64,000 nt of DNA from Rotaria sp. Silwood1 (GCA_905250075.1 CAJNOP010000686.1:51100-115099); one strand, 5' to 3'. Numbered from the stretch's first letter, positions 47,715-61,800 are shown. Numbers and translations: made by a program. Notes: generated by a model from the sequence alone, not told the origin.

Positions 47715-47911
47715 TATATGTAGTCGCCATAATAAAGATATAAGAGATGAAAGAATGAAATCAGTTCATAATAATATTATATACGAAAAAAAGAAAAGAA
47801 AGGCAAGAAGCAAATAGAAAAGAGCTGGATGAAGTGAAATAGAGTGGAACAATGTTAGGGGTAAGCCCGTAACAATATGGTTTGTATATAGATATGTAAT
47901 GTGTAATAAGT

Positions 47912-50900
47912 TCAGTTATCGCTATCATCTTGATAAAATCGAGTGAATCGATGAAACTTCGGCTTTTGAATTGAATAAATAAATACAGATATTATGAAGA
48001 TAAAAGCTGCTGCTATTAATATAATCTTTATGTTTTGGCGAATTAGTGCATTATATGATTTCGCTTCATTCGTCATTGTTGTATGACTGGAAGTAGTTTG
48101 ATAAATGCTTTGATCTTTCATGCAAGGTGCCGACTTCAAATCTTGATATTTGGGTAAGCTGGACATAAACTTGAGCTTATTCTTAGGTGATGCACCGTAC
48201 ACAAGCACACGAGATGCAGTATTATAGAATTCTTGCCATTGCACAGCTCTTTCTGATGTCCATGTTAGATTGAGAAGCCATTCTTTTAATTTAGAATCGT
48301 CGAAAGACGATCTAAATACACATTAATAAAAGCAAGAACTAATTGTCGATGTAAATAAACTAACGAAGAAATGTTCATCATTGACTTCCATATTTGTGGA
48401 CTATTCATCATCAAACAAACATACATATTATTCATTCGAGGATAGTATTTCATTACATGAAGACACATTTCATCTTTGGTACTTTTACCACCCTGAAAAA
48501 ATCAATCAGAATTCTAGTTGTCTGTTGCTCCGTAACGAAAAGCAGTTTCTCATCGAATCTTTCTTACCAAAGTGATTGTATTCTTGTTCATAGTATTGTA
48601 GATACATCTTGTAGCGAGTTCGTCACCCTACAAAAGAAACATCAACACTCGAATGGAAAACAATACGATTATATCTTACCCTATATAATTTGATGGGTTG
48701 TGGTAAACGATATTCATATTGATAATGAAATTCAAACGCTCCTCTATCGGGTAAATATTGTACAGCTGTTTTGTTTCGAATCAATTTTGTCCATACTCTT
48801 CGACCTAGAAAAATCTTTGTCGTTGCCGACATATCCATCCTCTATTTGTTATTTAGAACATACCTGGCATATGTATATGTGGAATAGCAGAAATAACTGT
48901 GATGCCCTCTTTAGGAAAATTCTATAGCAGTATCCATAAAGAGTTTTTTAGATGAGGCACAGACAAAGAGTCATATTTACCGTTGTAGCAGTCGCCGAAC
49001 AGTACGAGTCAACAATAAATCGTTCCACTTTCGGTGGAATAGCAAGAGCAGCCGGGCTTGGTTTAGTGCCCAAAGCCAAAACACCAAGGTCATATTGACG
49101 AAGTTCTTTGCCGATGTAAAGGCGAAGACCTGAACTATCCGTACGATCTAAATAAATATCAAAAACCATTTGTTAATTTTCATTCCATATCAATTCAATT
49201 TCATACCCGAAAGTCGATTGGGATTGTTATAGTGTATATTAACCATATAATATTTGATGGGAAAATCACCTCCAACTGGATAGCCAGCTTCTTCTGGAAG
49301 TGCAACCATCTATTTTAAATAGCTTTTTTGTTTATATGTTCTATTGTGGGAAATATCTTTCATCTTACGTAATCACCACCGACATCCCAGAGAATGGCAA
49401 CATTATGTACACACAGTGCTGTTTGTCGATGAATTGCATCACACAAATCGTCAGGCAAGTTATTATCATCAAATTGAGCTGTTGGATGACATTCATACAT
49501 CAGTATACGATGCACAAGATCTTCATTGGCAGAATCAATAATTATCTTATGCTATGTAGAATGAGACAAAAATAAAACTTAGTTTAAGAAAATGATACGT
49601 ACACCAAAGACGTGTCGTTTCATTGAATAATTACTCGGAGCTTTGTATATTTTACAATGATAAGTCGTCTCCACTGATGGAACGACATACTAAAAAGACA
49701 AGATCGAATCCATATAAAGAATAGTGACTTCAATAAGACACTGGAATTTGGCATACGTTATTTAACCGAAAATCGAAGTAGTCTAGTTCAGCAAATGTAT
49801 CTTCGGATGGTGAATCAGCATATGATCGAAGAGAAAGAGCACGTGAATCGCGTCGATTTTCATGGTAAGAAATTTCACCATTTGGTCCTGACGGACTTGG
49901 ATCGGTCAGACCATAAGCGAAAATAAGATGATTGGTACCAGACTAGATATTTATAGATTATATACATAGAAGTGAGCAAAGTAATTGGTTTCTACTGAAA
50001 AAAAATTGTATTCACTACGCGAGACTGAACTTGCACTCATCAGAGGTGATGAAGCTGTCGAAAAAAGCTAGATTGTGGAGTAGTCTGCACATTGGAAAAC
50101 TGGTCTGATTCAAATGATCTTTTCAGCTAGGAAGTAGCATCACTTCAATCCAATAGTTTCATACGCCGAAACCTGAATCCAGATATTGGTAAGTTCACGA
50201 ATTCAGAATTTTCATGTGTTTCAATCGCCATTAAATTCTATTAACACCTAGTCGTACAATTTTGTGAGAGCCTCATCTCCTATTTTTTTTCGTGAGAAAA
50301 TTCATCGAAACAATCTAACTGTACGTTATTAGGCACAGCTCATAGCAATTCTACTTGCAACTTTTTCCAGTTGACTTTACATAGGTTTGAGAGAAATTCT
50401 CACCATTAATCGTTCAGTAGTCGAAGCAACTTCCCTATTTCAAGATATATAACATTACCTTGATTGGAACATCCATGATGTCACAAGTGTCTAGTAAACG
50501 TTTGAATTGAATAGCTGTCCATCCGCTCACTTCATGACCTTGAAGAGCAAACCAATCAATTGTGGTATTATCAACCATAGGACGTCCATTGGCGAATGCA
50601 TAGCGATCCTTGAAACAGACAAATTAGATCTTATAGTACAAAATAGATGGGTTCTCTTTTTACTTGAATATATATATTGCCTGTCTCATCAATCCATCCT
50701 ACACCGATGTCAGCACCTTTCATGCCACCCGCTAAATATAGTAAGATCGTGAATGAAGAGCTGAAAGCTGAATAGAAACAAAAATCTACCTGAACTAATA
50801 CCCAATGCTATCCAGCCTACTGTGTTGATGTGTAATTCGAATGTGACCTCTCGTTCACTGTCATCGACTGTCCACCAGAGATCGGCTACATTTTTCTGCA

Positions 50901-51015
50901 GTTCGATCGAATGTTTGTATGTGGTGAAAGGTGCTACAGGACTCGAAATAGCTCCACTTCTCTCGATCACCACAAATGAAATAATTAATTGTAAAATAAT
51001 GCAAAGCTTTGCCAT
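47912..51015 (-). CDS. MOXD1: DBH-like copper monooxygenase (MOXD1/DBH family)
   Basis: Thirteen exons can be joined in phase: 51015-50790, 50731-50664, 50608-50459, 49942-49757, 49689-49603, 49551-49369, 49309-49207, 49147-48981, 48921-48864, 48804-48680, 48627-48568, 48492-48386 and 48311-47912, giving 639 residues. The family comprises copper type II, ascorbate-dependent monooxygenases, including dopamine beta-hydroxylase. Order: signal peptide (1-22); DOMON domain (about 30-148, with GGMKGADIGVGWID and DRYAFANGRP); two copper domains; and a C-terminal membrane helix (about 601-620). The CuM ligands are visible as H405/H407 (PHIHMPG) and M480 (DEMC), and H288 (CVHN) fits the third CuH ligand. 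The usual His-His of the CuH site reads H253-R254 (LVHRILMYECH). The last intron uses a gtcaat donor chosen by phase, the weakest junction in the model. The substrate is unknown; it probably acts in the secretory pathway. Confidence 0.9.
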
Positions 51016-54000
51016 TGATATGCTCTAAAAAAAAAGTAGTCGCTGTGTAGACGACTAATGCAGCACTCTATATGCAGATGCTTCAAAATGTATTTGAACA
51101 CTTCAGACCACTCCTATTCTTCTTAGAACTGATTTTGAAACTGTCAGATCTATAACATGATGTCCGAAGGATATGTTCAGCAAACAAACGCCAAGAATGG
51201 CTAATTGGGTAATTTAAAATTCTCTGTGAGCCTTTATTCTGTACATTTGATTTTTTTTATTGCAAACAGCATGTCAAGATGAACTGCCGTACAGAACCTT
51301 TTCTTACTTGTCAGCTTTTAAGTGGAGAAAACACATGACAAGTTCAAGAACTAAAAAAGCCGCCAAAAATGTGGAAATGCTTTTAGTTGTTGACCCGCTC
51401 ATCGATTTTCTTCGCCTTAAAAAAGTAAAAATTTATGAAAAAGAAACTGCCACCCCATGCATTCTGACATACTCGTTAATACAAAAAAAAGTTCAATGTA
51501 TAGAATGAAGATCCACAGAGAATTTGAGCCACATTATAAGCCATTGTTTGTTGAATATCTTTCACAGATATTATGTTATAGAACTGAAAATTTTACCGCA
51601 GGCTGTTTACTACTGTCTCAATATTCTCTGAAGGTTTCAATGCAATGCGCATATGCCTAAACCAAAATCGATTTTAAGAAATTGTGAGAGCAGTCTTGAA
51701 TGCCCGGACACTTTTTGATGTATTCTCATTCTTTCCAACTTTCCTTTGCTTTTCATCTCTATTATGACTTGAATGCCATTGCACTGGATAGGGTATAGGT
51801 GTGCTAGAAGAGAAGATGCATAGTAACATTTACAACGACATCAACACTCTACTGTTATTAAAGATATTCTGAAGTTTATTTTCGAACAGTCTTCGAAAGT
51901 TTGCTCTTCTTGGCATATTGAACATTCCAGCTGAATTTTAGTCATCAAATTTCCTCAGAAAAGCTTTCAACACACATCTAGCATAGAATTGTAGAGTAGA
52001 TCTAGGAAACAAGTTTCGTCTGAAAGGAGGCAAAATTGAAGGGATTATTGTAAAAATACTAAGACTGTCATTCTTTCTGCCGCCTTCGTTACATGGTAGT
52101 CATTGGATATTATTGCACTACAGAGACCGGTTAGAAAACAATACACAGCTTCCAAGCGAGAATGAAACATTAAAATCTTCTCTCCCAAAATATCATTCAC
52201 ATAATGATGTTATAGTAGATAATCTCTGTAAGTTTTGCCCTAGAAAGAAATGCAATAAGTATGAATGGTGCTCATACCACTACTCTCGATTGATTTGTAG
52301 TTAGGTTATAACTTATGAATACGACGACATTAGATCGATTTCATCGACATAAATGCTCTTCTCATGAGGCCTTCTTCTTTTTTTTTACTCGTGCTAGCTT
52401 TCAAGAGATTCTTTTCTAGAAAGACAAATATGTCAACTGATGAAACTCATGTGAACACTACACTGTTTGACAGATGCTCATACAGAAGACTAAATAGAGA
52501 GTCTTTGACGAAAAGTTTCCCTGCATGTTGTATTTGAAAAATCATGATGTTTGTTTTATTCTGTTAATAAAGACCTTTCGTTCGACGATCAATATTTTCG
52601 GTTTTGAGTCAGTTTGTCATGATTGAAATAGCTTTTTGAAGTTGTAGTATTTTCCTGTTAATTAAAAATAAATTTAAATTATAGGCAATTTAATTTATTA
52701 TAAATATAAATACTAGAAACTTAATTTATGCTTTATTAAATGATACATAAAATACAATAATTCTATTCACTTTTGATATTTTATCTCACACAGACGAATA
52801 GCAAAAACAAAATACGTAAATATGCGTCGTATTTTATCCATAATAATATCATGAAGAGTGTCTATTTTTACATGTACACAACACATCGAAGTTTCGGAAG
52901 AAATTTATATCGAATGAAAAATCGAAGGCGTTATGAGCACGTTTACATGTGTACTTTTTATGATTTCATTTTTGTTGAAATTTCAATATGTTTTCACACA
53001 TTTTTTTTCTAGCTCGTCTGACTCTGATGACATATAAAAAAGAAATAGTATAATTTAATGTAATTTAATTTATAATTTTATACATTATAAACTAAGTACG
53101 AATAGTATATATTTAAAAATAAATATATATTACTGATAATTTATGATTATTTTAGATCAACAGTAAAATGATACCTCTACTCATTTTCATGTCCAATCAT
53201 TATTGTTCTTTGTAACTACTCTGGATATTTAATTTTTATTTTACCGCTAGCTTAACAATATAAAAATTTAAATACACTCACCTAATAAATGATACTGATA
53301 TGCTAGTTTTGTTTTAATTGGTAGCAAACGATTTTGTTTTGTATTTATCGTTGACCACGTTACTTGGTTTTTTTTCCTACTTACGTTTATTCATGTAAAT
53401 TGATGAAGTATGACATGTTCATCAGGTAGATAGTTTTTTTTCTCATTAATACACTCTTCATCACCTTTATTTCTTTCTTTCGATGTTTTTTCTCTTTTTT
53501 TGTCTTCTTCTGCGTTTTGTTTTGTTAGGACGAAAAAGTGTACACTAATATTTGTATACACGAGAGAATTACACTTAAATTTCGAAAATTTTCTCTTATG
53601 AGTAAAAAAAAAACAATAATTGTTTGATCTTACAGTTATATGAGAAATGCTAGCAGTGCGTTGTTTAACGTTAGATTTCTTTAAGATCATGACTTATGCG
53701 ATCGACCATATAAGAACTTTATTGTTCAGAAGAGTCGATCGATGGATTTCATTTTGTAATTTATTGACAAGTTATTACTACTGGTGACTATCCTTGAACA
53801 GGTATGAAAATCACATGAAACATTATAGCGATTGCCATAATCAGGTGTGAAATGAATAAAGTATCTTGTTGTTTGTTTGAACGTTGCCAGTTGATTTTGA
53901 GTCGCTAATCAAATGATTAATTTCAAACATAATGTGTTCAGATAGAATTTTTGAAGCAGTTGAAAAATCTTGAATGTTATGAATCAATGATATCTAGTGG

Positions 54001-55579
54001 CTGTGAAAAATTGAAAAAGAGAACAACATCCACATTCACACACCAATTTTCACTCTATTTCCTTGAATTTTATAATAGTTTGAAGTTACAGATTGTCAAG
54101 TCACATATGTAGTATGTTGAATTCTGTGAACTTTATTCGAACTATCGATTTCTAGATCGTAGATATGTCACTATACTTTGTCATGTTTCTTGAGAATTAT
54201 TATGCAAAAGCATGATATTATTCATCGAAGGAATGAAAGCAAAAGCAACAAGGAACATATGACAAAGATATGAGAACAATAGAGAAATACGTAAGAAATG
54301 AACAAAGTACAAAAATAAAAAAATGTTATTCACTTTTATTCTATAGAATAAATATTTATGTCTCTATTGATTGTTGCCTCATACCTGAATTCAATAACAC
54401 ATAGAAGTGATCAATACATATCTGACATTGGTTTATTAAATTTTACTTTCACATATACATAAATGTTTCTAATGTAAGAATAAGATAAGTAATGTTGGCA
54501 ATGTGAATATACAATCAGTCTCACTCTAGTTAAACTAATTGTTTCTTATATTTGTTTTCCTTCGCATATAAATAGACTACATAGGTCGATTTATCTCAAG
54601 CAATAGATGAACGACAGAATCCATTTTTTTCTTTTTCTTAAATAAAAATAAAAAAATGACACTATTATTCAAGTTTATGGTTGATACCTTTGCCAATATG
54701 GAAGGTTATCATGCGAGAAAAAAAAATTAGGTCGATGACGTTTGTACTGATTCATGACTACATGATTATATGAGTATTTTTCCGGAAATGCAAATATCAA
54801 AAGGAAAATAGATTAACAAATAAAGTACATTGAAAACAACGAAAAGACAAACATTTTTGTAATATTTTTCTAACTTTGTTGCCATTTTTTTCGTTCATAG
54901 AATGTGTAAACAAATAAATATCGAAAAAAAAGAAGGTTATGTTTTGTTTTTCTTTTTTTCTTTGTCTCTGTTTGATTGTATTTCATCAAGAATATTGTCT
55001 CGCTTTCTTTCTTTTTATTTTGTAACGTGTTGGCAAGTTTAAATGACTAGGAATGCTTTATAATCAATCCAATACTGTTCATTAGGTTTCAAGAACGTTT
55101 TGTTGCCACTTTTATAGAATTAATTCTCAATGTCAGGTTTCGTATATCTTTTATTTAAACAATATAACAAGCAGTAAAGCCTTCCAGAAAAAGAAAGAAA
55201 AAAAGAAACAAGCAAGCACAATAACAACAACAGCTTAATATTAAGAGGTCAATGTTAAATCACTAAATATGAATGAATCACCACCTTCGATAGTAAAATA
55301 CAACAGCTAACTATATTTCTAACAGATAGATAGAGGAGAAAAAAGAAGAAGAAGGATCGTTCATCTATATAACATATATAGATGGTACATCTTGACACCT
55401 TCCTTCATATTTCAGACCAAGCAAACAAAGCTAAACGCTCGCTTGACCAATACCTCACCGCCAGGATCAAACGAAGGTTTCATAAGCCAATAAATTTTCA
55501 GAATATTATTGTAAATTTTGATGCTGAATGCTATTTTTGCTTTTGGTATAATCATTTGTGATGGTTTGTTTAATTAATA
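51016..55579. other. gene-poor stretch with possible coding remnants
   Basis: No complete gene. A fragment at 51279-51426 follows an acceptor-like tract and contains KNVEMLLVVDPLIDFL, faintly like the start of an ADAM/ADAMTS metalloprotease domain. A cysteine-rich frame at 52134-52304 ends CKFCPRKKCNKYEWC and nearby residues. Both are short and unsupported by neighbours. The rest is AT-rich, with poly-T and poly-A tracts. Confidence 0.35.
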
Positions 55580-55584
55580 TTGTA

Positions 55585-56235
55585 TTTCAGTAAATACAGT
55601 ATCAGAAACTAAATTAATACTATTTAGTTTTGATTTTTTCAAACGAAAAATATTAAACAATTGATTATGAATTGAAATTGAATTATCCTTTAATGTTTGA
55701 AAAGAGCGTGTTTCACGGTCATCTTTATTAATATCATTATTAAATTCAGGTTGGAAAGATTTTGGTTCGTTTTCAACATTTATTTATCGTAATAATACAA
55801 TCGACTTTTTCATGATTCAATTTGTTGTTTTGATTCTTGTAATTGACTTTATAATGTTGATAGTGAACGTTCAAGATCGATTCATTATGATTGCTTAAAA
55901 ACACATTGTGCTCGAATCTTATAGTTATTAAAATTATTTTGAAGTACTTCATAATTCTATTTTAACTACATTGAAATCATGTTTTGCAACGCATAAATTT
56001 TGTTCAAGTAAAATTATTGTTTTTTTTTTTGCTTTGTTTCATTTCGATGATTTAATCGTTTAATTAATTGTTGTTTTTCAGTAAATAATTGACAAACAGT
56101 TATTTTATTATTATCTAACTCGATTTATAATTCATCGAGTAATATTTGTAGATAGTCATAATTTATATATCTCTGGTGCTGAATATCTTTAGCATCGTAT
56201 AATTCTTTTTTAGTTGTATTTGATAGTATTTTAAC
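55585..56235 (-). pseudogene. decayed coiled-coil gene fragment, GRIP/golgin (GCC)-like
   Basis: Read on the minus strand, this stretch has the codon texture of local genes but is broken by several stops and shifts. Recognisable pieces, in order, are KKELYDAKDIQHQRYINYD, LDNNKITVCQLFTEKQQLI, EVLQNNFNNYKIRAQCVF, IDLERSLSTL followed by SQLQESKQQIES, and DDRETRSFQTLKDN. The block around NNYKIRAQCVF resembles the FxSYKVRxxxVLK region of GRIP-domain golgins such as GCC2, which tether vesicles at the trans-Golgi. At least five in-frame stops, plus a shift at the poly-A run near 56020, exclude function. It is probably a relic of a duplicated gene copy. The coiled-coil character is clear; the golgin link is tentative. 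Confidence 0.5.
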
Positions 56236-56267
56236 ACCTTGGAGACGGAATTACTGTAGCAAAAAAA

Positions 56268-56371
56268 GGATGTACGGTGTGAATATGGCTATAAGGTTTG
56301 TATATGAATGCAAGAAGAACAACCACACGTTACACCGACACCTACAGTCGCATCCACTCACATCCGCATCG
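56268..56371. repeat. telomere-like hairpin, degenerate
   Basis: aggatgtacggtgtgaatatggc forms a weak G-rich arm, and acacctacagtcgcatccactcacatccgcatc the C-rich arm. More diverged than the copies at 24145 or 30628. Confidence 0.4.
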
Positions 56372-56769
56372 AAAATGATAAATGTGTGTTCTATACTGTC
56401 ATATCTGCCATTAGAGTATCGTGAGAGATTTGCTTAGGCCACGTACTGGTTATATTAGAATCGAAGCACACATATGTGCTTCCTGTCCTCAAAGGGTTAA
56501 ACCTTTCACAAAAAGAACGAAAAGAAAGCTTGTTAGTGCAGTTCCATTCTGGCTGAAATGTGAAATCGACATATCTTCTTAAGTTTCATCAGACCAATGA
56601 CAAAGTACAGAAAGTTTAGATTCTCTAAAAGACGGTAGTTCTTTTGTAATGATAATCGATTATCAGCAAATGTTGTCTTTTTTTTCTATAGTTCGATCAG
56701 AAATTTTTTCCATTGTTTTGCTGGAGTCGTTTTGGTTTGCAAAGAGGGGAAGAGCAAGTATCTGTGATG

Positions 56770-56834
56770 ACGGTGAGTGTGAGTGCGGGTATGATTGAAG
56801 TGAAGATTTGTACCAACATTCACTCTCACACCCT
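56770..56834. repeat. telomere-like hairpin, short
   Basis: cggtgagtgtgagtgcgggtatg is followed by a spacer of about 25 bp and aacattcactctcacaccct, again G-rich then C-rich. Confidence 0.5.
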
Positions 56835-58853
56835 TTATCTCAATTTTTTGTTCAATCGAATTTCGGACGCTGACATTTAGGTACTATTACGATAAAAATA
56901 ATGAAGGCGGAAGTGCGTATCTTCTCTTCACCAGCTGACAGACGTACCTGAACCCCTATCGACACTTATTAAGGGTTTTTCTTGATTTATTCATGTTAAT
57001 AAGAAAGAAATATTCATATTGTATTAAATTTCATTTATTTCTTCATTTCTCTCGAAAAAACATTATTGGTTTATCAACGTTGTGCTTTTCTGTGTCCATC
57101 TCTGATTCATATATAACTACAATACATCCTTACATTTGATTAATATAACATTTGAATACTCGAAAAAATATTTGTCTATCTTCAATGCAACTTGGTATAA
57201 ATATTTATGTGGTAAGGTTTACATTCTAATCTGCAATTTTGACCTATTTGACATGATATAATCTTTTATGATATGAAAAAAATATCCATTATCGAAGAAT
57301 ATCTTTATTAGTTATTCTCAGAAAAAAAACAACATATCAATTTTCATTTTTGTTCCCTAATTAATTATAAAACTACGAGAAAAAATATCTTGTTGTTAAG
57401 ATTTGAAAACAAACAAGGACAATAATATGAAAAAAAGAGAGAGGAATTTGTTTATATTTCATTGATTTGAGGAATGAATGCGTGTACGTATATTTATTGT
57501 GTTATGTTCAATATTTAATGAACGTATTTTATTGTTTAATATCATTCCATATGATTAAAAATTAGTATTTTAAAATATATTTCTTAATGGTCTGGTTAGA
57601 TTTGTTTGACGTTTTGGTTTTCCTGAATTCTTCATGTTAACAATACGAAAACTCTCTAGAACATGAAAAAAATAAAAATATATATATCATATGCAAAAGA
57701 TTAGTTCGATAGACTTTTTCATTTCAATGTGCTAAAATAATATTTTATTTTTTCGAAATACATAAATAAAAATAATAATTTAATTTTTTGTACTAAATAA
57801 TTACAGAATGTATATAAGCCATTTGAGACAAAACAAGACATACCTATATTTGATGTGACTTTGTTCTTTTACAAGCATGATTGATATGAATAATTACTGT
57901 TAGCATAGACCTAGGTGACAGTGTTGGCTCTTACAATTGACTTTTAATTAATGGATAATTATTTAGTTAATGACTAATTAGCGAATATCTCTCCAACTAC
58001 ACCATAAAAAATCTAAAAACTTCTGCATAGACTCAACGACATGAACGGCATCTATGGAGAAGTTCCCAACAAGATCACATATTCCATAAAAAACTACCTC
58101 TTGAAAACCGACTTTCTGAAGGATCTATGAAGCTCTGATACAAAAACGTTTTGTCTCACTATTATTTAGAAATTCTCATGAAGGGCTTGTACTGTTTGGA
58201 ATTCGTTTTAAGCTTTCATTCGGTTATTCGTACTTGATCACGTCACTAATGCTAGATTTTTATCGCTACAGAAATTTGATTTTTCACGAGAAAAAATCAT
58301 CAAATGTTCAATTGTCTTTTTTATTTAGATTATAGAAACAGACATTAAGGAGAATAGGTTTTTGTGAATGTTTAAGATCTTGTCACTGTCCCTATTCGCA
58401 TATCTCTGTAGTAATAAGCTACTGACCAGAACTCTTTTCATAGTGTTTATCGCTCATTTGGATATACATAATGTACTTAATCTCAAGCGAAAAACGATTG
58501 AATAGTTGGTAATTCTCCCTTGTGAGAAAGGTTTTAGACGAATCGAAACTGAAGTGTAATATAACAGTAGATATTTTAAGTGTAGCGCATTATATTTGAA
58601 GGTTTCACATTCGATGAATTCTGATTTTGTCCTTTGCAGATTCTTCAGAAACAGAATAGAGATTATATACAAAGTTGAAAAGATTTTCACTAATTTTTCA
58701 GCATACGATAAGTTGAATAAAAATATATAAAATCAAATTTATACAGTTTTACTTTGATGACGAGACTACACGAAATTTGACTTCGACCTATGAAAGATCT
58801 ACTCACAATGATGATTATATCTGATGTAATCGACTCTAGAATCAACTTCATAT

Positions 58854-61800
58854 TCAAATCTTACCCAGAAACTCATTAATATCAATTTTGCCATTTCTAT
58901 CCAAATCCATAGCAGAACTAAGTTCTTCAATATCTGCTTCATTTACATGGTCACTACCATTTTCATTATAAAGTAAAAGTCTAACAACATCAGAAAATTC
59001 ATTACGACTTATAAAACCTATAATATTATTTTAGATAGAGAAATATTCATCAAAATAATATAAACCATACCTGAATGATTGAAGTCTATTAAATTAAATA
59101 ATAATATAAGCATGTCTTTCTGCGTATATAAATCTTCCATAATACCAGCATTAGACTAAAATAATAACAATAAAATATAAATTTATAAGTTCTTCTTTGT
59201 TTTTGTTCATACCATTTGAAATTTAGTGTTATCTAAAGTTAATCCATCAAACATAGAATTATAAAGAACTCCTTGTGTATCTTCTTGTACAAGTTTTGAA
59301 CGTAATGTAAGCCAAGGTAAATCAATTTGAAGTACCTTCGTCATTATTTCAGACCAAACTATCAAAGATAAATGATCTAATAAAACACAAAAACAAAATA
59401 TTTTTATTCAATAAAAATATTATTATAAATTGTATTACTAGTTTGATTTCTATCTGCTTTTTCAAATTCTTTTTGAAGTAAACTTTTATTTGCCATAATT
59501 TTTTCTAATAATGATTGATAAGCTGGATCTTCAAATAGTGTTACTCTTTAAGAGAAAAAGAAAGTATTAGACATATCTTGATTTAGATTATCTCACTTTT
59601 TATAAAAACTTAATTTTTCCATTTCAACAGATTCAGTTTTATACGAAATTAACCATGGCTCTTGTTCATTATAATCCCTAAAAACAAATTCGATATTTAA
59701 AACAAAAGATAAACAATGTCATAGGTACAAACCATCGTATAATTGCACCCCAATTGGTATCATCACAATAATTTGATGCACTAAAAACAGTTAAAACTCT
59801 GCGATTATGTCTAAATTCATAGCCATCTTTTTTAACTTGATGTGAACGTATAATCATGGAGAGGTTATATTTATTAAGGAATTGTTCTGTAATATCGGCA
59901 CCAAAAAAACAACCTATGTGTCTTTCATCATTTGCTCGACAACCTCTACGATGGTGAGGATCTGGATCACTCCAAAGTAAATCTAAATATATTTCATATC
60001 AAATAGATAAGTTTTTTTATTTGTATTATTCACTACCTTGCATTTGACGATATTCATTATCTTCATCAGCAGTCAATCGTTTACCACCACTTTTAGATCT
60101 CGGTGGTACTTCCATTGAAACATCTAAACATTAATATTATTTAAGGTGCCAACGTTTCGAAATTAAAAGAAAATATGGTTTTTTTTTTCCATCATTGTAA
60201 TGCCTATAAATTGTTTAAATGAACCATGATCTTGTTATTGAATCAATAGGAAGTTGTAGTCGAAATTCATGAAATGCAAAATAAAACTTTCAAAGTTTGT
60301 CGAAAATTTACAGTTTTTTTGTTTTTTTTCGACCAGTTTCAACTGATTTTGAAATTTATGCTTTACATTAAACAAAATATAAGAAAAAATTCAAAAAAAA
60401 TGATCAAAACTAATCAGAACTAGTACGAAGAACCGCTGTAAGTCCAGTAATTCTTAACATTAGAAATATTCTAAACTTTGATTAGAAATACAAAGAATTG
60501 GTTTATTCCTGCTTACAGAAACCTGCGCCCAGTATTGAAAATTAGCTGACTCTTAGCAACCTTCCCTCCATATCAGTTTTGATTGAGTTTGTACGTTCTT
60601 TCAGAGACTATTCTTAGGTTTTTTTGTAATGCAAAATATAGATCTCACAATCAGTTGGAATAGGTCGAAACAACTAAAAAATTGAATTTTTGACCCATTC
60701 CGAAATTTTTGTTTTGTATTGTATGAATTTTTACCGTAGTTTGGGATAGAGTATCATGTTCTAGGAATTGATGCATCACTACGTGGTCCTTAGGAATGGC
60801 ACAAAACGGTCGAAGTAGGAGGATCAGTTCAAAATCAGAAAACATTGCTTAGTCCGTCCCGAAACTTGAAAACAATTGATCCACTAAAAATTTCAAATCC
60901 GGAGAAAGCCTCATGCAAAGCTTGTCTGAGCAAGGGACGGAGTGTCGCTGGTTTGTATGACTTTTGATGGTTGATCGCGTGTGTGGATGTGACTGTTCAC
61001 AGATGGTGTGCCAGAGTGGAAGTGGAGGTGTGTGGGTTATGCTGTCGATCGGTTGTTCTGAGTATGGATGAGTAGGTATGTGAGGTATTGATTGAATTAT
61101 TCAACAGGAGAACTACAGAAACAGGCTTACTCATGTCGATCGTTACACTGAAATCCACATCTGTTCGTTTACTCATGCATACATGTGAGAGTAGCATCGA
61201 TAGTGTTGGTAAATTAATGTATCATAACGAAAGCATTGAACAATCAGGCGAATCCTAATCGACAGGAGTTACGTATGTATGTTAGATGAATAGTGATTTT
61301 ATAATAATGAAATACATAATTGAAAGTTTCCATTAAAAGAATTTTTGGAGTGTATTTGAGTTGCTTCATTGGTGACAATAGATGAGGTACATTGCAAAAA
61401 TTGCAATAGGCTGAGACCATGCAAGCGAAATTCCACTATTCATCTATTCGAATATCTAAGCGCATAGATTATTTCTCCGATCGATCAAAAACTAACTTTC
61501 AGATTTTGATGAAAAGATTTTCTTTGAGAAAAAGATGAAAGAATCTTTTGATCAGGTACTATTTGCTGTTGGATTATATAAGAAGTCGATTTTTTCGATA
61601 GAATAACAAAACACCATAAATACAGATTTTTATTCTACGATTTTTAACCATCAGAACATCACTTCCAAACTAAATGAATATCATATTCAGAATCGACACA
61701 TAAACATGCATTGAATAATATACTCAGTATTGAAAATCAATTTTTGTTAAAATTTGGTCGTGTTATCTCGTTACTGTTATTTTCGAATAGTCTGATCTGT

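Larger units (their letters stand above)
56236..58853. other. gene-poor stretch, two telomere-like arrays
   Basis: Apart from the arrays at 56268-56371 and 56770-56834, nothing was recognised. A segment at about 57940-58140 (tgactaattag followed by tattccataaaaaactac) resembles 31150-31300, suggesting a low-copy dispersed repeat. No coding exon is seen downstream of the phosphatase stop codon. Confidence 0.4.
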
